Source: Rhodopirellula sp. | Lineage (GTDB): Bacteria > Planctomycetota > Planctomycetia > Pirellulales > Thermoguttaceae | Direction of reading: 5' to 3' | DNA: 64,000 nt | Assembly (NCBI GenBank): GCA_012728855.1 | Contig: JAAYEH010000704.1 | Coordinates: 1 to 64,000, forward strand | Shown: positions 47,010-55,815 of the stretch, one piece after another | Layout: each line of letters starts with the position of its first letter | Numbering within the stretch: position 1 is the stretch's first letter | The notes under the pieces: model-generated | The model's input: only the letters and a program-made list of their open reading frames with translations | What the model was told of the DNA's origin: nothing | The model's database searches: none | Made by a program: the position numbers and the translations under genes

Positions 47010-47870
47010 ATGACGTCTATCCGTCAATCCACCGAGGGGCTGCTGATCATCGGCCACGGCACCCGCGAACCGAAGGGGGTCGCGGCCATGCTGGACATTG
47101 CCAGGCAGACGGCGGCGCTGACTCGCGGATCGCTCGTCGAGCCGTGCTTTCTGGAAATGGCCTCACCGACCATTGCTCAAGGGGTTGGTCGACTGGTAGC
47201 GCAGGGGGCCAGGCGGATTCGCGCTGTCCCGTTGTTGCTTTTTGCCGCGGGACACGTCCGCCGCGACATCCCTCGGGCGCTCGCCGCTTCACAATCGGAA
47301 TACCCGGATGTGGAAATCGAGCAGGCTGCCCACCTGGGTTGTCGGGCGCCGATTGTGGAACTGTCGGCTCGACGTTATCGCGAGGCGATGGTCCGCCAAC
47401 CAGCGGCCGCTGGCGAAAAGACGTCCCTCATTATGGTAGGCCGGGGAAGCCGCGATGCTGATGCAACGCGCGAGATGTATGATTTCGCGGAACATCGCCG
47501 ACGGATGGTTCCTGTGGACACCCTCCAAGTGTGCTTTCTGGCGTTCCAGCAGCCGCGTCTTCCATTGGCTCTTGAGCAGGCGGCGAAAAGCGGCGCGAAG
47601 CAAGTCGTCGTCCAGCCCCATTTGCTATTCGCGGGCACCTTGCTGGAGCGGTTTCATGCCGAGGTTAACTTGGCCCGGAAAAGGTGGCCTGCGACTGGCT
47701 GGATCACCACAGACGTTCTTGGCCCGGAACAACTTATCGCGATGGCGGTGGCAGCGGAAAGTGCCCGGCAGAACCGATCCGCTTTGGATGCCGTATCGGA
47801 AGGAGAGTCAATGGGCGGCAACTCAGGGGGGTGGCAGTCCGATCTTGTTCCCGGGTGGATTTCTGGGTAG
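47010..47870 (+). CDS. cbiX: CbiX-like chelatase with two CbiX domains
   Basis: A 286-residue protein with two sirohydrochlorin chelatase-type halves. The first half has the His site in LLIIGHGTREPKGVAAML and a second catalytic His in LLLFAAGHVRRDIPRAL. The second half (from about 140) shows LIMVGRGSRDADATREMY, where the first His is replaced by Arg, and VVVQPHLLFAGTLLERF. It probably inserts Co or Fe into sirohydrochlorin or precorrin in tetrapyrrole synthesis. The metal cannot be assigned. No other cobalamin gene is in the window. Confidence 0.85.
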   Translation: MTSIRQSTEGLLIIGHGTREPKGVAAMLDIARQTAALTRGSLVEPCFLEMASPTIAQGVGRLVAQGARRIRAVPLLLFAAGHVRRDIPRALAASQSEYPDVEIEQAAHLGCRAPIVELSARRYREAMVRQPAAAGEKTSLIMVGRGSRDADATREMYDFAEHRRRMVPVDTLQVCFLAFQQPRLPLALEQAAKSGAKQVVVQPHLLFAGTLLERFHAEVNLARKRWPATGWITTDVLGPEQLIAMAVAAESARQNRSALDAVSEGESMGGNSGGWQSDLVPGWISG

Positions 47871-47873
47871 GAT

Positions 47874-47900
47874 ACACCCGATCTGTACGTTTGTGGGTGT
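47874..47900. terminator. ACACCC/GGGTGT hairpin after cbiX
   Basis: A 6-bp perfect stem with a 15-nt loop directly after the cbiX stop and 45 nt before the S41 protease start. No immediate T-run follows, so its role as a terminator or leader hairpin is uncertain. Confidence 0.35.
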
Positions 47901-47945
47901 TAGGTATTTCCGTTAAACTTTCGCGGTTTTTTGAGGTGGATCTGA

Positions 47946-50042
47946 ATGGCTTATCCCAGCGTTTCCAGAAACCGTCGTCGGCTGGCCTGTGTGCTGCTGC
48001 TGTTATTCGTGGTGTCGGGCATCGGTTTGGCCGTCTGCGCCGACCCACTGAGCCCAAGCGCCAAGGACCGGCAGATTGCGCTGACGGTCACCTCGTTGCT
48101 GAAAAGGGAGCATCTCTCCAAGCACAAACTCGACGACGAGATTTCCCAGCGATCGTTCGACATGTTTCTCAAGTCGCTCGATTCGATGAAGCTTTATTTT
48201 TACCAGTCGGACATCGACGGTTTCGCGGCGCAGAAGGACGAGTTGGACGATGCCATCCGGCGCGGCGACGTGAAATTCGCCTACGACGTCTTTAAGGTCT
48301 ATTTGCAGAGGCTCGACGAGCGCGTGCGTTTGGCCGACGAACTGCTGGCGATGAAGCATGATTTTACGGTGGACGAGCAATTGGCGGTCGACCGCGATGC
48401 CCTCCAATGGCCGAAGAACGAAGCCGAAGCCCGCGAACGTTGGCGGCAGCGGATCAAGTATGACCTGCTGGTGCTGAAAACGGACGACAAGCAGGGGGCG
48501 GAAGCCACGGAGAAGCTCTCGCGACGCTATCAAAGCTTCGCCAAGCGGATGCACCAGATCGACGACGAAGAGTTGCTGGAGATGTATCTGACGGCAATGA
48601 CCACCTCGTTCGATCCTCACACGACCTACATGGCGCCGAGCACCCTGGAAAACTTCGACATCGCCATGCGTTTGGAACTGGAAGGGATCGGCGCGGCGCT
48701 GCAGGCCGAAGACGGCTACACGGTCGTCAAGGAGATCATTCCGGGCGGGGCCGCCGATAAGGACGGCCGGCTCAAGCCGGGCGACAAGATCGTGGGAGTG
48801 GGGCAAGCGCAGGGCGAGATCGAGGACGTCGTCGACCTGAAACTCGGCGACGTGGTGAAGTTGATCCGCGGCAAGAAGGGGACGGTGGTCCGGTTGCAGA
48901 TCGTGCCGGCGGAGAGCGTCGATCGCAAGATCATCGACATCACCCGCGCCACGATCGAGTTGAAAGACAAAGAGGCGCGTGCCCAGGTCTTCGAGGCCGG
49001 CACGGGCGCCGGCGGCAAGGCTTACAAGATCGGCGTCATCGATTTGCCCAGCTTTTATATGGACATGGCCGGTGCGCGGATCGGCCTGCCCAACTTCAAG
49101 AGCACCACGCGCGACGTCCGCCGCATCCTCGATCGCTTTACCGAACAGGGGGTGGACGCCGTCGTGCTCGATCTCCGCCGTAACGGAGGCGGTTCGCTGC
49201 AGGAGGCGATCAATCTGACCGGGCTCTTCATCGACCGCGGCCCGGTGGTGCAGGTGAAGGACTCCGACGGCCGCATCACGCCCTACAACGATATCGAGGC
49301 GGGAACGGCCTGGGAAGGCCCGCTGGTGGTGCTCATCAGCAAGTTCAGCGCCAGCGCCAGCGAGATCCTCGCCGGGGCGATCCAGGACTACGGTCGCGGA
49401 TTGATCGTGGGCGATCATGCCACGCACGGCAAAGGAACCGTCCAAAGCCTGATGGATCTCACCCAGACGCTCTTCCGTCTGCCCAACATGGAGCCGCTGG
49501 GCGCGTTGAAGATCACCATGCAGCAGTTCTACCGACCCAGCGGCGCGAGCACGCAGAACCGGGGCGTTGCCTCCGACGTGGAACTCCCCTCGCTTACCAC
49601 GCACCTCGACGTCGGGGAAAAAGACCTCGATTACCCGGTCGCCTTCGACCAGGTCGAGCCGCTGAAATTCCCCAAGCTCGGCTACGTCAACGATGCGATC
49701 ATCAATCAACTGCAGCTCCAATCGGCCCAGCGGCGGAAGGACTCCGAGGATTTCCGCAAGGTGCTGGAGAACATCGCTCGCTACAACGATCAGAAGGATC
49801 GCAAGTTCGTCACGCTCAACGAGGAGAAGTTCATGAAGGAGCGGGCGGAGTTGAATGCGGACAAGGAGGAGGAGAAGAAGATCGAGGAGTTGAACGAATC
49901 CAACGGTCTTGAGATCAAGCGGGACTACTACCTCGACGAAGCGCTGGCCATCGCGGCGGATTACCTCAGTCAGCTTCGTGCGGCCCCGGCGGGCCAGGCG
50001 GTTCAAGTCATCCAGCCCGGCGGAACCGCTCGGACGAATTGA
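47946..50042 (+). CDS. prc: C-terminal processing (Prc/Tsp-type) S41 protease
   Basis: Periplasmic serine protease that cuts other proteins at their C-termini; 698 residues against 682 in E. coli Prc. It has a signal peptide (RLACVLLLLFVVSGIGLAVC), an N-terminal helical Tsp domain, and a PDZ at about 250-330 (VVKEIIPGGAADKDGRLKPGDKIVGV). The S41 core contains Ser in SKFSASASEILAGAIQDYG and Lys in HATHGKGTVQS, with a C-terminal helical domain. GAGG is 9 nt before the ATG. It is likely to affect envelope proteins and lipoproteins. Confidence 0.95.
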   Translation: MAYPSVSRNRRRLACVLLLLFVVSGIGLAVCADPLSPSAKDRQIALTVTSLLKREHLSKHKLDDEISQRSFDMFLKSLDSMKLYFYQSDIDGFAAQKDELDDAIRRGDVKFAYDVFKVYLQRLDERVRLADELLAMKHDFTVDEQLAVDRDALQWPKNEAEARERWRQRIKYDLLVLKTDDKQGAEATEKLSRRYQSFAKRMHQIDDEELLEMYLTAMTTSFDPHTTYMAPSTLENFDIAMRLELEGIGAALQAEDGYTVVKEIIPGGAADKDGRLKPGDKIVGVGQAQGEIEDVVDLKLGDVVKLIRGKKGTVVRLQIVPAESVDRKIIDITRATIELKDKEARAQVFEAGTGAGGKAYKIGVIDLPSFYMDMAGARIGLPNFKSTTRDVRRILDRFTEQGVDAVVLDLRRNGGGSLQEAINLTGLFIDRGPVVQVKDSDGRITPYNDIEAGTAWEGPLVVLISKFSASASEILAGAIQDYGRGLIVGDHATHGKGTVQSLMDLTQTLFRLPNMEPLGALKITMQQFYRPSGASTQNRGVASDVELPSLTTHLDVGEKDLDYPVAFDQVEPLKFPKLGYVNDAIINQLQLQSAQRRKDSEDFRKVLENIARYNDQKDRKFVTLNEEKFMKERAELNADKEEEKKIEELNESNGLEIKRDYYLDEALAIAADYLSQLRAAPAGQAVQVIQPGGTARTN

Positions 50043-50051
50043 GCCCGCCGT

Positions 50052-50080
50052 CTACGTCAGGGCTTCCAGCCCGACATGGA
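50052..50080 (+). repeat. Family 3 hairpin after the S41 gene
   Basis: GTCAGGGCTTCCAGCCCGAC starting at about 50056 pairs GTC-GGGC with GCCCGAC with one bulged base. The same scheme occurs at 40150, with one pair fewer in the stem. Confidence 0.55.
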
Positions 50081-50238
50081 CGAACGCGGCCTTCGGACGC
50101 GACCAAAGTCGTTTAAGCGCAACGGTCAACGGCCTGCGCGGCTGTGTCGAGGCGAGGTTTGTTGCCGCTGCCCGCGCAGGCCGTTGGCCGTTGCGGTTAA
50201 ACGAGCTAAGCGTGCGCGCAAGGCGCTGCATCGAACCG

Positions 50239-51573
50239 TCATTGCCCCGCGCGGACATCGTAGGCAAACAGCCAATCGCCGTGGCGGATGTAGAGCCTGC
50301 CGCCACAGACGACCGGATGGGCCCAGGTCGGCCCTTCGCCGTCGGAGGGGAGTTTGAATTCGCCGACCACGTTGTGCCCCGTCGGCGTCGCTTCAACCAG
50401 ACCCACGTCGCGCTTTTCACTGACGGTATACAGCATGTCATCGGCATAGGTGAGACAACCTTTGCCCACGCCGCGCTCGGCGTATATCTTCTTGCCGGTC
50501 TTCCACTCGAGGCAGATCCACTGGCCGCGGTTGAGACTGTGCGAGGCGCCGTACAGATAGCCGTCCACCAGCACCACGCCGCCGTGCTGGTTGTCGAGAT
50601 CCTTCGAGTGCCACACCGGCTCGACGGTTGCCTTCTGCCCTTCGACGTTGATCTTCAGCAACTCCGATCCGCTGCCGTAGCCGGTGCTGACGAAGACGTG
50701 GCCATCGCAAACCAGCGGCATCATCGCGTTGACGTCGTACTCGGTTTCGTGTCCGTGGCGCCAGAGCAAATCCCCCGTATCGGCGTTGACCGCGATCACC
50801 GCCTTGGCATTCATCGTCACGATCATCCGCAGCCCCTGGTGTTCGGCCAGGGCCGGCGAAGCGTAGCCGGCCGCATCGCCGGTCGACGGCGCCTTCCAGA
50901 CCGTCTCGCCCGTCTGTTTATTCAAGGCGACGACGCTTACTTCCGGGCCGCCGGGGCAGCAAATCACATGGTCCCCGTCGATCAAGACCGACTCGGCCAA
51001 CGCCCACTGGATGTTCTTTCCGCCGAATGTGTCGAGGACGTTCACGTTCCAGATTCTCTTGCCGGTCTTGGCGTCGAGGCAGATGACCTCGCCCAGCGGG
51101 CTTTCGTGATAGACGCGGTCGCCGTCGATCGTGGGCGTGCCGCGAGTGCCTTCGTACGACTTAGTCCACGCCGGGCCGTTTGCGGCCTGCCAGACGATGC
51201 GACCGCCGGCATCCAATGCCGTGACGACGGTCTTCTCGTCGATGTTCCCGTCGGTGTAGAGACGACCGTCGGCAAGAGTGACGCTCGCATAGCCCATCCC
51301 GATTCCGGACGTCTTCCAAACCAGCCGAGGTCCGTCGGCGGGCCACTTCTTCATCAGACCGCTGTCGGGCGAGAGATTGCGGCCTTCGGGGCCGTGGAAA
51401 CGGGGCCACGAGCAGGCGGTTGATCCGCCCGGAAGGGGCATGGGAGTGTCGGAGGCGAGTTGCCGCGCAGGCGGCGAATCTTTCACCGCTGGCTCGTTAG
51501 CGCACCCCGGCAAGGCGAGTGCCGCCAAGGTCAGGTAGGTCGACAGGATCGTCCCGATGGCAATGCCTTTCAC
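50239..51573 (-). CDS. PQQ-like beta-propeller lipoprotein
   Basis: A 444-residue lipoprotein with signal ending in lipobox LALPGC (Cys near residue 25). The body resembles the protein at 45534: WPRFHGPEGRNLSPDSGLM, GMGYASVTLADGRLYTDGNI, then blades with VTALDAGGRIVWQAANGPAW and VVALNKQTGETVWKAPSTGD. The two are paralogues. Function is unknown, and an enzymatic quinoprotein role is not supported. The track's ATG at 51639 is too far upstream; GTG 51573 has CGGAGA 7-8 nt ahead and begins VKGIAIGTILSTYLTL. It converges with the S41 gene. Confidence 0.85.
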   Translation of the reverse strand: MKGIAIGTILSTYLTLAALALPGCANEPAVKDSPPARQLASDTPMPLPGGSTACSWPRFHGPEGRNLSPDSGLMKKWPADGPRLVWKTSGIGMGYASVTLADGRLYTDGNIDEKTVVTALDAGGRIVWQAANGPAWTKSYEGTRGTPTIDGDRVYHESPLGEVICLDAKTGKRIWNVNVLDTFGGKNIQWALAESVLIDGDHVICCPGGPEVSVVALNKQTGETVWKAPSTGDAAGYASPALAEHQGLRMIVTMNAKAVIAVNADTGDLLWRHGHETEYDVNAMMPLVCDGHVFVSTGYGSGSELLKINVEGQKATVEPVWHSKDLDNQHGGVVLVDGYLYGASHSLNRGQWICLEWKTGKKIYAERGVGKGCLTYADDMLYTVSEKRDVGLVEATPTGHNVVGEFKLPSDGEGPTWAHPVVCGGRLYIRHGDWLFAYDVRAGQ

Positions 51574-51819
51574 GAACTGATCTCCGAGGGCGATGGTTTT
51601 GGTGATGGTATGGTGGAATTCTAACACAGCCTGCGTCATGGGGCGTGGTGCGCTGTCGATTTTTTCGCCAGGATTATTACTGGGGAAATCGGCATGCAGA
51701 ATGTGGCGGTCAAGGATGCCGATTTTCCAAAATCACCAGTCCCGCACCACCCGGTCACTGTGGCGGGGCAAGCGTTGGAGGAGGAGCGGCGGGGCGCGTG
51801 CGACGATTGGCAGCGGCGG

Positions 51820-51873
51820 GCGTGGCCACCACGTTGGCGATTTCTCAAAAACGAGGGGGCATGGTGGCCACGC
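51820..51873. repeat. 12-bp perfect inverted repeat
   Basis: GCGTGGCCACCA (51820-51831) and TGGTGGCCACGC (51862-51873) are exact reverse complements with a 30-nt spacer. No flanking target duplication or transposase is seen. Confidence 0.8.
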
Positions 51874-52189
51874 GCTTCTGGGGGAGGAGGTGCCGGTTTC
51901 TCGCGCTGAAGGGAGTCTCACTTCGTAAGAGTCTGGGCTGGAGCACGGCGGGCACATGGGGCGGAAAGCGACCGCGATCCCTTCCGCCAGCCGGCGGGAG
52001 AACTCGAATCATCGACCAAATTGCCAAAGGACTGCGGAGCGAGGCCGCGAAAGCGGCTGGATCTTGCTCCGGGAATGGACGTGATCATGTGTCCACTATT
52101 CCTGCCTCAGCATGGCCGATGCAGCGCACTATGTCAAGCAGGTTTTTTAAATAGGGGATGAGGAGAAGTTCGGCAGGGAGGCGGGACGA

Positions 52190-52325
52190 GAGCGATTTTT
52201 CGCCAAGGCGACTGTTCCGGGATTTTGGTCGAGCCCGACTGCGGTGCATAAGCAGGCGGCGGCGGTGGGTTTACGTTGGAGGGCGTGCGCGCAAGTCTGC
52301 ACCGGCCAACAGTCGGGTGTCTAGA
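52190..52325. repeat. Dispersed repeat, second copy
   Basis: Shares the identical 19-mer GTGCGCGCAAGTCTGCACC with 24750-24870, and both copies have TTTTCGxCAAxGCGACTxTTC about 80 nt before it. Confidence 0.5.
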
Positions 52326-52362
52326 AAGTCGTCTGGAGCGGGGAGGAGCGTATCCGGACTAC

Positions 52363-52384
52363 AAAAGGTTCCTGACACTTTTTT
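52363..52384. terminator. Quasi-palindrome downstream of sodA
   Basis: AAAAGG then TTCCTGACAC then TTTTTT. On the minus strand it lies about 90 nt after the sodA stop and reads as a T-rich stem, so it could act as a terminator. The stem is short. Confidence 0.4.
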
Positions 52385-52475
52385 GCTCCCCAGGTGCGAA
52401 ACTCGTGCAACGTCGCCAGAAACGGGACTTCGAGGCAGTCTTGAATCAGGATGGAAAACGACCGCGACGTCCGCG

Positions 52476-53123
52476 TTACGCCTTCGCCGCCGCCTCGGCG
52501 ACTTGCTCGGCTCGTTCGAGACCGTCCCGGTAGCGTTGAGCGACTGCTTCCCAATGGAAGGCGTTGAAAATCGCTTCGATGTAGTCGGCCCTCCGGTTCT
52601 GGTACTTCAGATAATAGGCATGTTCCCAGACATCGATTCCCAGAATCGGGATGTTGCCATGCATCAAAGGGCTGTTCTGATTCGGTGTATCCTCGACCAC
52701 CAATCGCTTCGAGCCGTCGAGACTCAACCAGGCCCATCCGCTGCCGAACCGGCCGAGAGCGGCCTTGGTGATCTGCTCTCGGAACGGTCCGAAGCCGCCG
52801 AAGTCGCGGTCGATCGCTGCGGCCAAGTCTCCTTTGGGCTGCCCTCCCGCCTTCGGCCCCAGAATCGTCCAGAACAGGGAGTGATTGGCGTGGCCGCCGC
52901 CATGATTGCGAACCGCCGATCGGATCTCCTCCGGAACCGTATTGATTGCGGAAACCAGTTCTTCCACGGTGGGGTTTCCCAAATCCCGCCCCTCACAGGC
53001 TTTGTTCAGATTAGTCACGTAGGCGTTGTGGTGCTTGGTGTGATGGATCTCCATCGTCCGCGCATCGATGTGCGGTTCCAAGGCGTCGTAGGCATACGGC
53101 AGGCTGGGAAGTGTGTAAGCCAT
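52476..53123 (-). CDS. sodA: Superoxide dismutase (Mn/Fe)
   Basis: A 215-residue SOD of the Mn/Fe family. Metal ligands are the His in [12 protein letters not shown], the His in [10 protein letters not shown], and Asp/His in [30 protein letters not shown] and NQNSPLM resemble Mn-specific members, but metal use cannot be settled from sequence. ATG 53123 has GAGGAG 8 nt upstream and yields the canonical [17 protein letters not shown] start; the track start at 53180 is too early. Confidence 0.95.
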   Translation of the reverse strand: MAYTLPSLPYAYDALEPHIDARTMEIHHTKHHNAYVTNLNKACEGRDLGNPTVEELVSAINTVPEEIRSAVRNHGGGHANHSLFWTILGPKAGGQPKGDLAAAIDRDFGGFGPFREQITKAALGRFGSGWAWLSLDGSKRLVVEDTPNQNSPLMHGNIPILGIDVWEHAYYLKYQNRRADYIEAIFNAFHWEAVAQRYRDGLERAEQVAEAAAKA

Positions 53124-53250
53124 TTCAGGTCTCCTCATTCGGGTCGGGCGGGAAAGGGGGGCGGGAACCCGCGTGGACATTTTTGACAGATACGCTTGTC
53201 AAAATAATAGCAGGGTCCGCCCTGGAGGCAAGGCTGAAATGGGGAAGAGT

Positions 53251-53275
53251 AGATCCCGCTTGCCGAGCGGGATGT
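53251..53275 (+). repeat. Palindromic repeat family 1, copy 4
   Basis: AGATCCCGCT, TGCCG, AGCGGGATGT. Identical to copy 1 except for one base near the outer end of the right arm. It lies between sodA and the GGDEF gene. Confidence 0.85.
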
Positions 53276-53329
53276 TCCGCGCCGGGCCGCCGGGTAAGCA
53301 GAATCTGCCGGGGAAACGCCAGGGGGTTC

Positions 53330-55588
53330 TCACTTCCAGGGCGTGAACACTCGGCTGACGCGTCGGAGCACGCCGTCATCCGTGGTCGTCTCACAATGGC
53401 TGGCCATCAGGTACGAACGGAAGCTGGCGAGGACTTCGCGGGCTCTTTCGTCGACGTCGTTGCGACGTCGGTCGCGGTATTTCTTTGGGGTGACGGTCAC
53501 CAGGATCTTCGTGCGCGCGAGGCCCTTGCCCTTCCCGCCGTAGCGGCCGGTGTTCTCCATCTGCTCTTCCTCGAATCGCACGTCCAACGTGAAGGCGACG
53601 GGGCGATCGGCCCGTCGCCGCAGTTTGGCCGGCTGTTCGTCGTTCATTTCCAAATGGATGCGATTGCCGTCGATCTTGAGAATCTTCGCGTCGTGATCCG
53701 CCACAAATCCGCGGAGTTTTTCGATGGCCACTTTCAGCGGCACCGCGGTTTGCAGATTCTGCTTAATGGTCAGCGCCGGTTTGGCGGGCTTGCTCGACCA
53801 CAAGCCCATCCACCCGGCCGATTCCTGCTCCTCGCCCGAGCCGGTTCCGAGCTGCACGACACAGTTGCGTCCACGCTGCTTGGCCATGAGAAGTCCGCGG
53901 TCGGCGCGGCGGAGCAGGGTTTCCGGTGTGTCGCCTGGCTGGATCTCGGTGACACCGAAGCTGGCGGTGATCGGTCGGCCGTCCAGCGGCGCTTGCGCCA
54001 TTTGAGAGAGGGCAATACGGATTTCGTCGGCGCGTCGTGCGGCCGTGGCGTTGTCGCAATCGGCGAAGAGCATAACAAATTCTTCTCCGCCGTAGCGTGC
54101 CACCAGGTCGCCGGGGCGGCAGGCGCTGCGCAGCAGTGACGCCAGGCTCTTGATTGCCTCATCGCCCGCCTGGTGGCCATAGGTGTCGTTCACCTTCTTG
54201 AAGAAATCCAAATCGCATATCATCAGCGAGCAAGGCACCTTTTGCTGCTTGTGCGCATTGACGAACATCTCTTGGACACGATCGAACTCCGCCCGGTTGG
54301 CCACCTGGGTCAGCGGGTCTTTGGTGGCTTTCTCGTGGAGGCTGTGGCAGCGTTCTTCCAGCGAGGTTTCCGGCGAAGCATCGTGGAGCAACAAGACCGC
54401 GCCGAGTTTGTCGCCGCTCTTCGAAACGACGGGAATCGCATGGCTGTCGACCGATACCGGCTGTCCCGCCCGCCCGGCGATGATCAGCCGCCGCAGCGAC
54501 TGCACGCCGGAATGAACCGTGCAGGCGACCGGGCAATCGTCGTCGGGAAGCGTATCGCCCTTCTCGTTCCGCATGTCGAGCAGCCCGGGCAACCACTGCT
54601 GGCCGGAAATGCTGGCGGCGGCAATGCCGGTGAGTCGCTCGGCGCCGTGGTTCCATTGTGTGATGTGAAGATTCGCGTCGACGAAGACCACGGCGTCGTG
54701 CATGTTGTCCAGTAGTCGCTGCTGGAAGGGGTAATCGCCGAGCGGGAGGGCGGACTCGCCGGTCGGCGAGGCAAGTTTCCAGTAGCGGTTCGACCGGTCC
54801 GAAGCAAGGCAGCGCAGCCAATGGGAAACGGCCTGTTGGTGCTGCTCCGATGTATCACAGGCACCGAGGTCGATGAACTGCCGGACGAGCAGCGGGTCGA
54901 ACTGCACGCCGGCGAACGCGAACAACTCGCTCATCGCCCGCTCTTGTGACATCGCCCGCCGGAAGACGTGATCGCTGGTCATGGCGTCAAACGCCTCGGC
55001 AACGGCGATCATCCGCGCGCCCAGGGGAATCCGGTCGCCTTGTTGCGGGTGGCCGGGTTTCGAGCCGTTGTACCAGGCGGGTACGTGTTCGACGACGTCG
55101 AGCACGTCGGCGTCGGCGCAGGCGTGGCGGAGGATTTCGATCGCCATCTTCCGCGACGCTTCGATCATCGAGAACTCATGGGGATCCAGCGAAGCCGGTT
55201 TCAGCAAGACGTGGTCGGGAACGCCGATGATTCCGACGTCGTGCAGAAGCGCCGCGATCTCGATGACGTCGCGGTCGTGATCGCTCAGCCCCACGCTCGA
55301 TGCCCAGATGGAACTCCGCAATGCCACGCGGAGGCTATGGTTTGCGGTCGGAGCATGTTTGCATCGCAACGCCGCATGGAGACTGCTGGCAATGCCCAAC
55401 CGCACCTGAACGAGTTGATTGTCCAGACGCGGCGGTATTCGCGATATTTCTCCGACGGGTTTCGCTGCCCGGTCGAGTTCAGAGACCAAAGCACCGAGTT
55501 CGGATACCAGATCCGTTGCCGACAACGGCAGGTTGCCGACACCCAGAGGTATCTCGGAGATGCGGTCTGAGCTGGAATGTTCCGGCAT
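53330..55588 (-). CDS. Diguanylate cyclase with degenerate HD and PAS domains
   Basis: A 752-residue signalling protein likely to make c-di-GMP. Residues about 70-270 resemble an HD-GYP domain: HSLRVA and LLHDVGIIGVPDHVLLKPASL are present, but the GYP segment is replaced by EHVPAWYNGSKPGHPQ, so phosphodiesterase activity is doubtful. A PAS domain follows (MHDAVVFVDANLHITQWNHG). The GGDEF domain has KDPLTQVANRAEFDRVQEMF, DLDFFKKVNDTYGHQAGDEA and an intact RYGGEEFVML. A C-terminal extension of about 130 residues is unassigned. The start used is ATG 55588; GTG 55621 is the track start. Confidence 0.87.
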   Translation of the reverse strand: MPEHSSSDRISEIPLGVGNLPLSATDLVSELGALVSELDRAAKPVGEISRIPPRLDNQLVQVRLGIASSLHAALRCKHAPTANHSLRVALRSSIWASSVGLSDHDRDVIEIAALLHDVGIIGVPDHVLLKPASLDPHEFSMIEASRKMAIEILRHACADADVLDVVEHVPAWYNGSKPGHPQQGDRIPLGARMIAVAEAFDAMTSDHVFRRAMSQERAMSELFAFAGVQFDPLLVRQFIDLGACDTSEQHQQAVSHWLRCLASDRSNRYWKLASPTGESALPLGDYPFQQRLLDNMHDAVVFVDANLHITQWNHGAERLTGIAAASISGQQWLPGLLDMRNEKGDTLPDDDCPVACTVHSGVQSLRRLIIAGRAGQPVSVDSHAIPVVSKSGDKLGAVLLLHDASPETSLEERCHSLHEKATKDPLTQVANRAEFDRVQEMFVNAHKQQKVPCSLMICDLDFFKKVNDTYGHQAGDEAIKSLASLLRSACRPGDLVARYGGEEFVMLFADCDNATAARRADEIRIALSQMAQAPLDGRPITASFGVTEIQPGDTPETLLRRADRGLLMAKQRGRNCVVQLGTGSGEEQESAGWMGLWSSKPAKPALTIKQNLQTAVPLKVAIEKLRGFVADHDAKILKIDGNRIHLEMNDEQPAKLRRRADRPVAFTLDVRFEEEQMENTGRYGGKGKGLARTKILVTVTPKKYRDRRRNDVDERAREVLASFRSYLMASHCETTTDDGVLRRVSRVFTPWK

Positions 55589-55815
55589 GAATGACTGCTC
55601 GGGCGAGGCGGCTGTCCCCACGGTTGAACCGTGCCACCGTTGGCATGGATCTCGCTACTGAAGACTAGGTTACGGAGGGACTTGGGGCAAATCACCGGCG
55701 AGAGTCGGCGACTTTCTCGACGCCGTGTTGGAGCCCGGCAACAGGCCGATGCGTTTCTACAACGGGCGACCGGCGAGGGGAAGCCGCAGTACCGGTCTGT
55801 TCCGTAGAACCGATC

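Larger units (their letters stand above)
51574..52475. other. Repeat-rich gap of about 900 nt between PQQ lipoprotein and sodA
   Basis: No gene seen. It contains a 12-bp inverted repeat (51820-51831 with 51862-51873), the second copy of the 24.8 kb dispersed repeat (about 52190-52325) and the quasi-palindrome at 52363-52384. ORFs here are short and overlapping without family matches. Confidence 0.6.

Noticed and set aside
48003-50006. 667-residue minus-strand ORF
   Set aside because: Antisense shadow of the S41 protease with intact PDZ and catalytic residues on the other strand.
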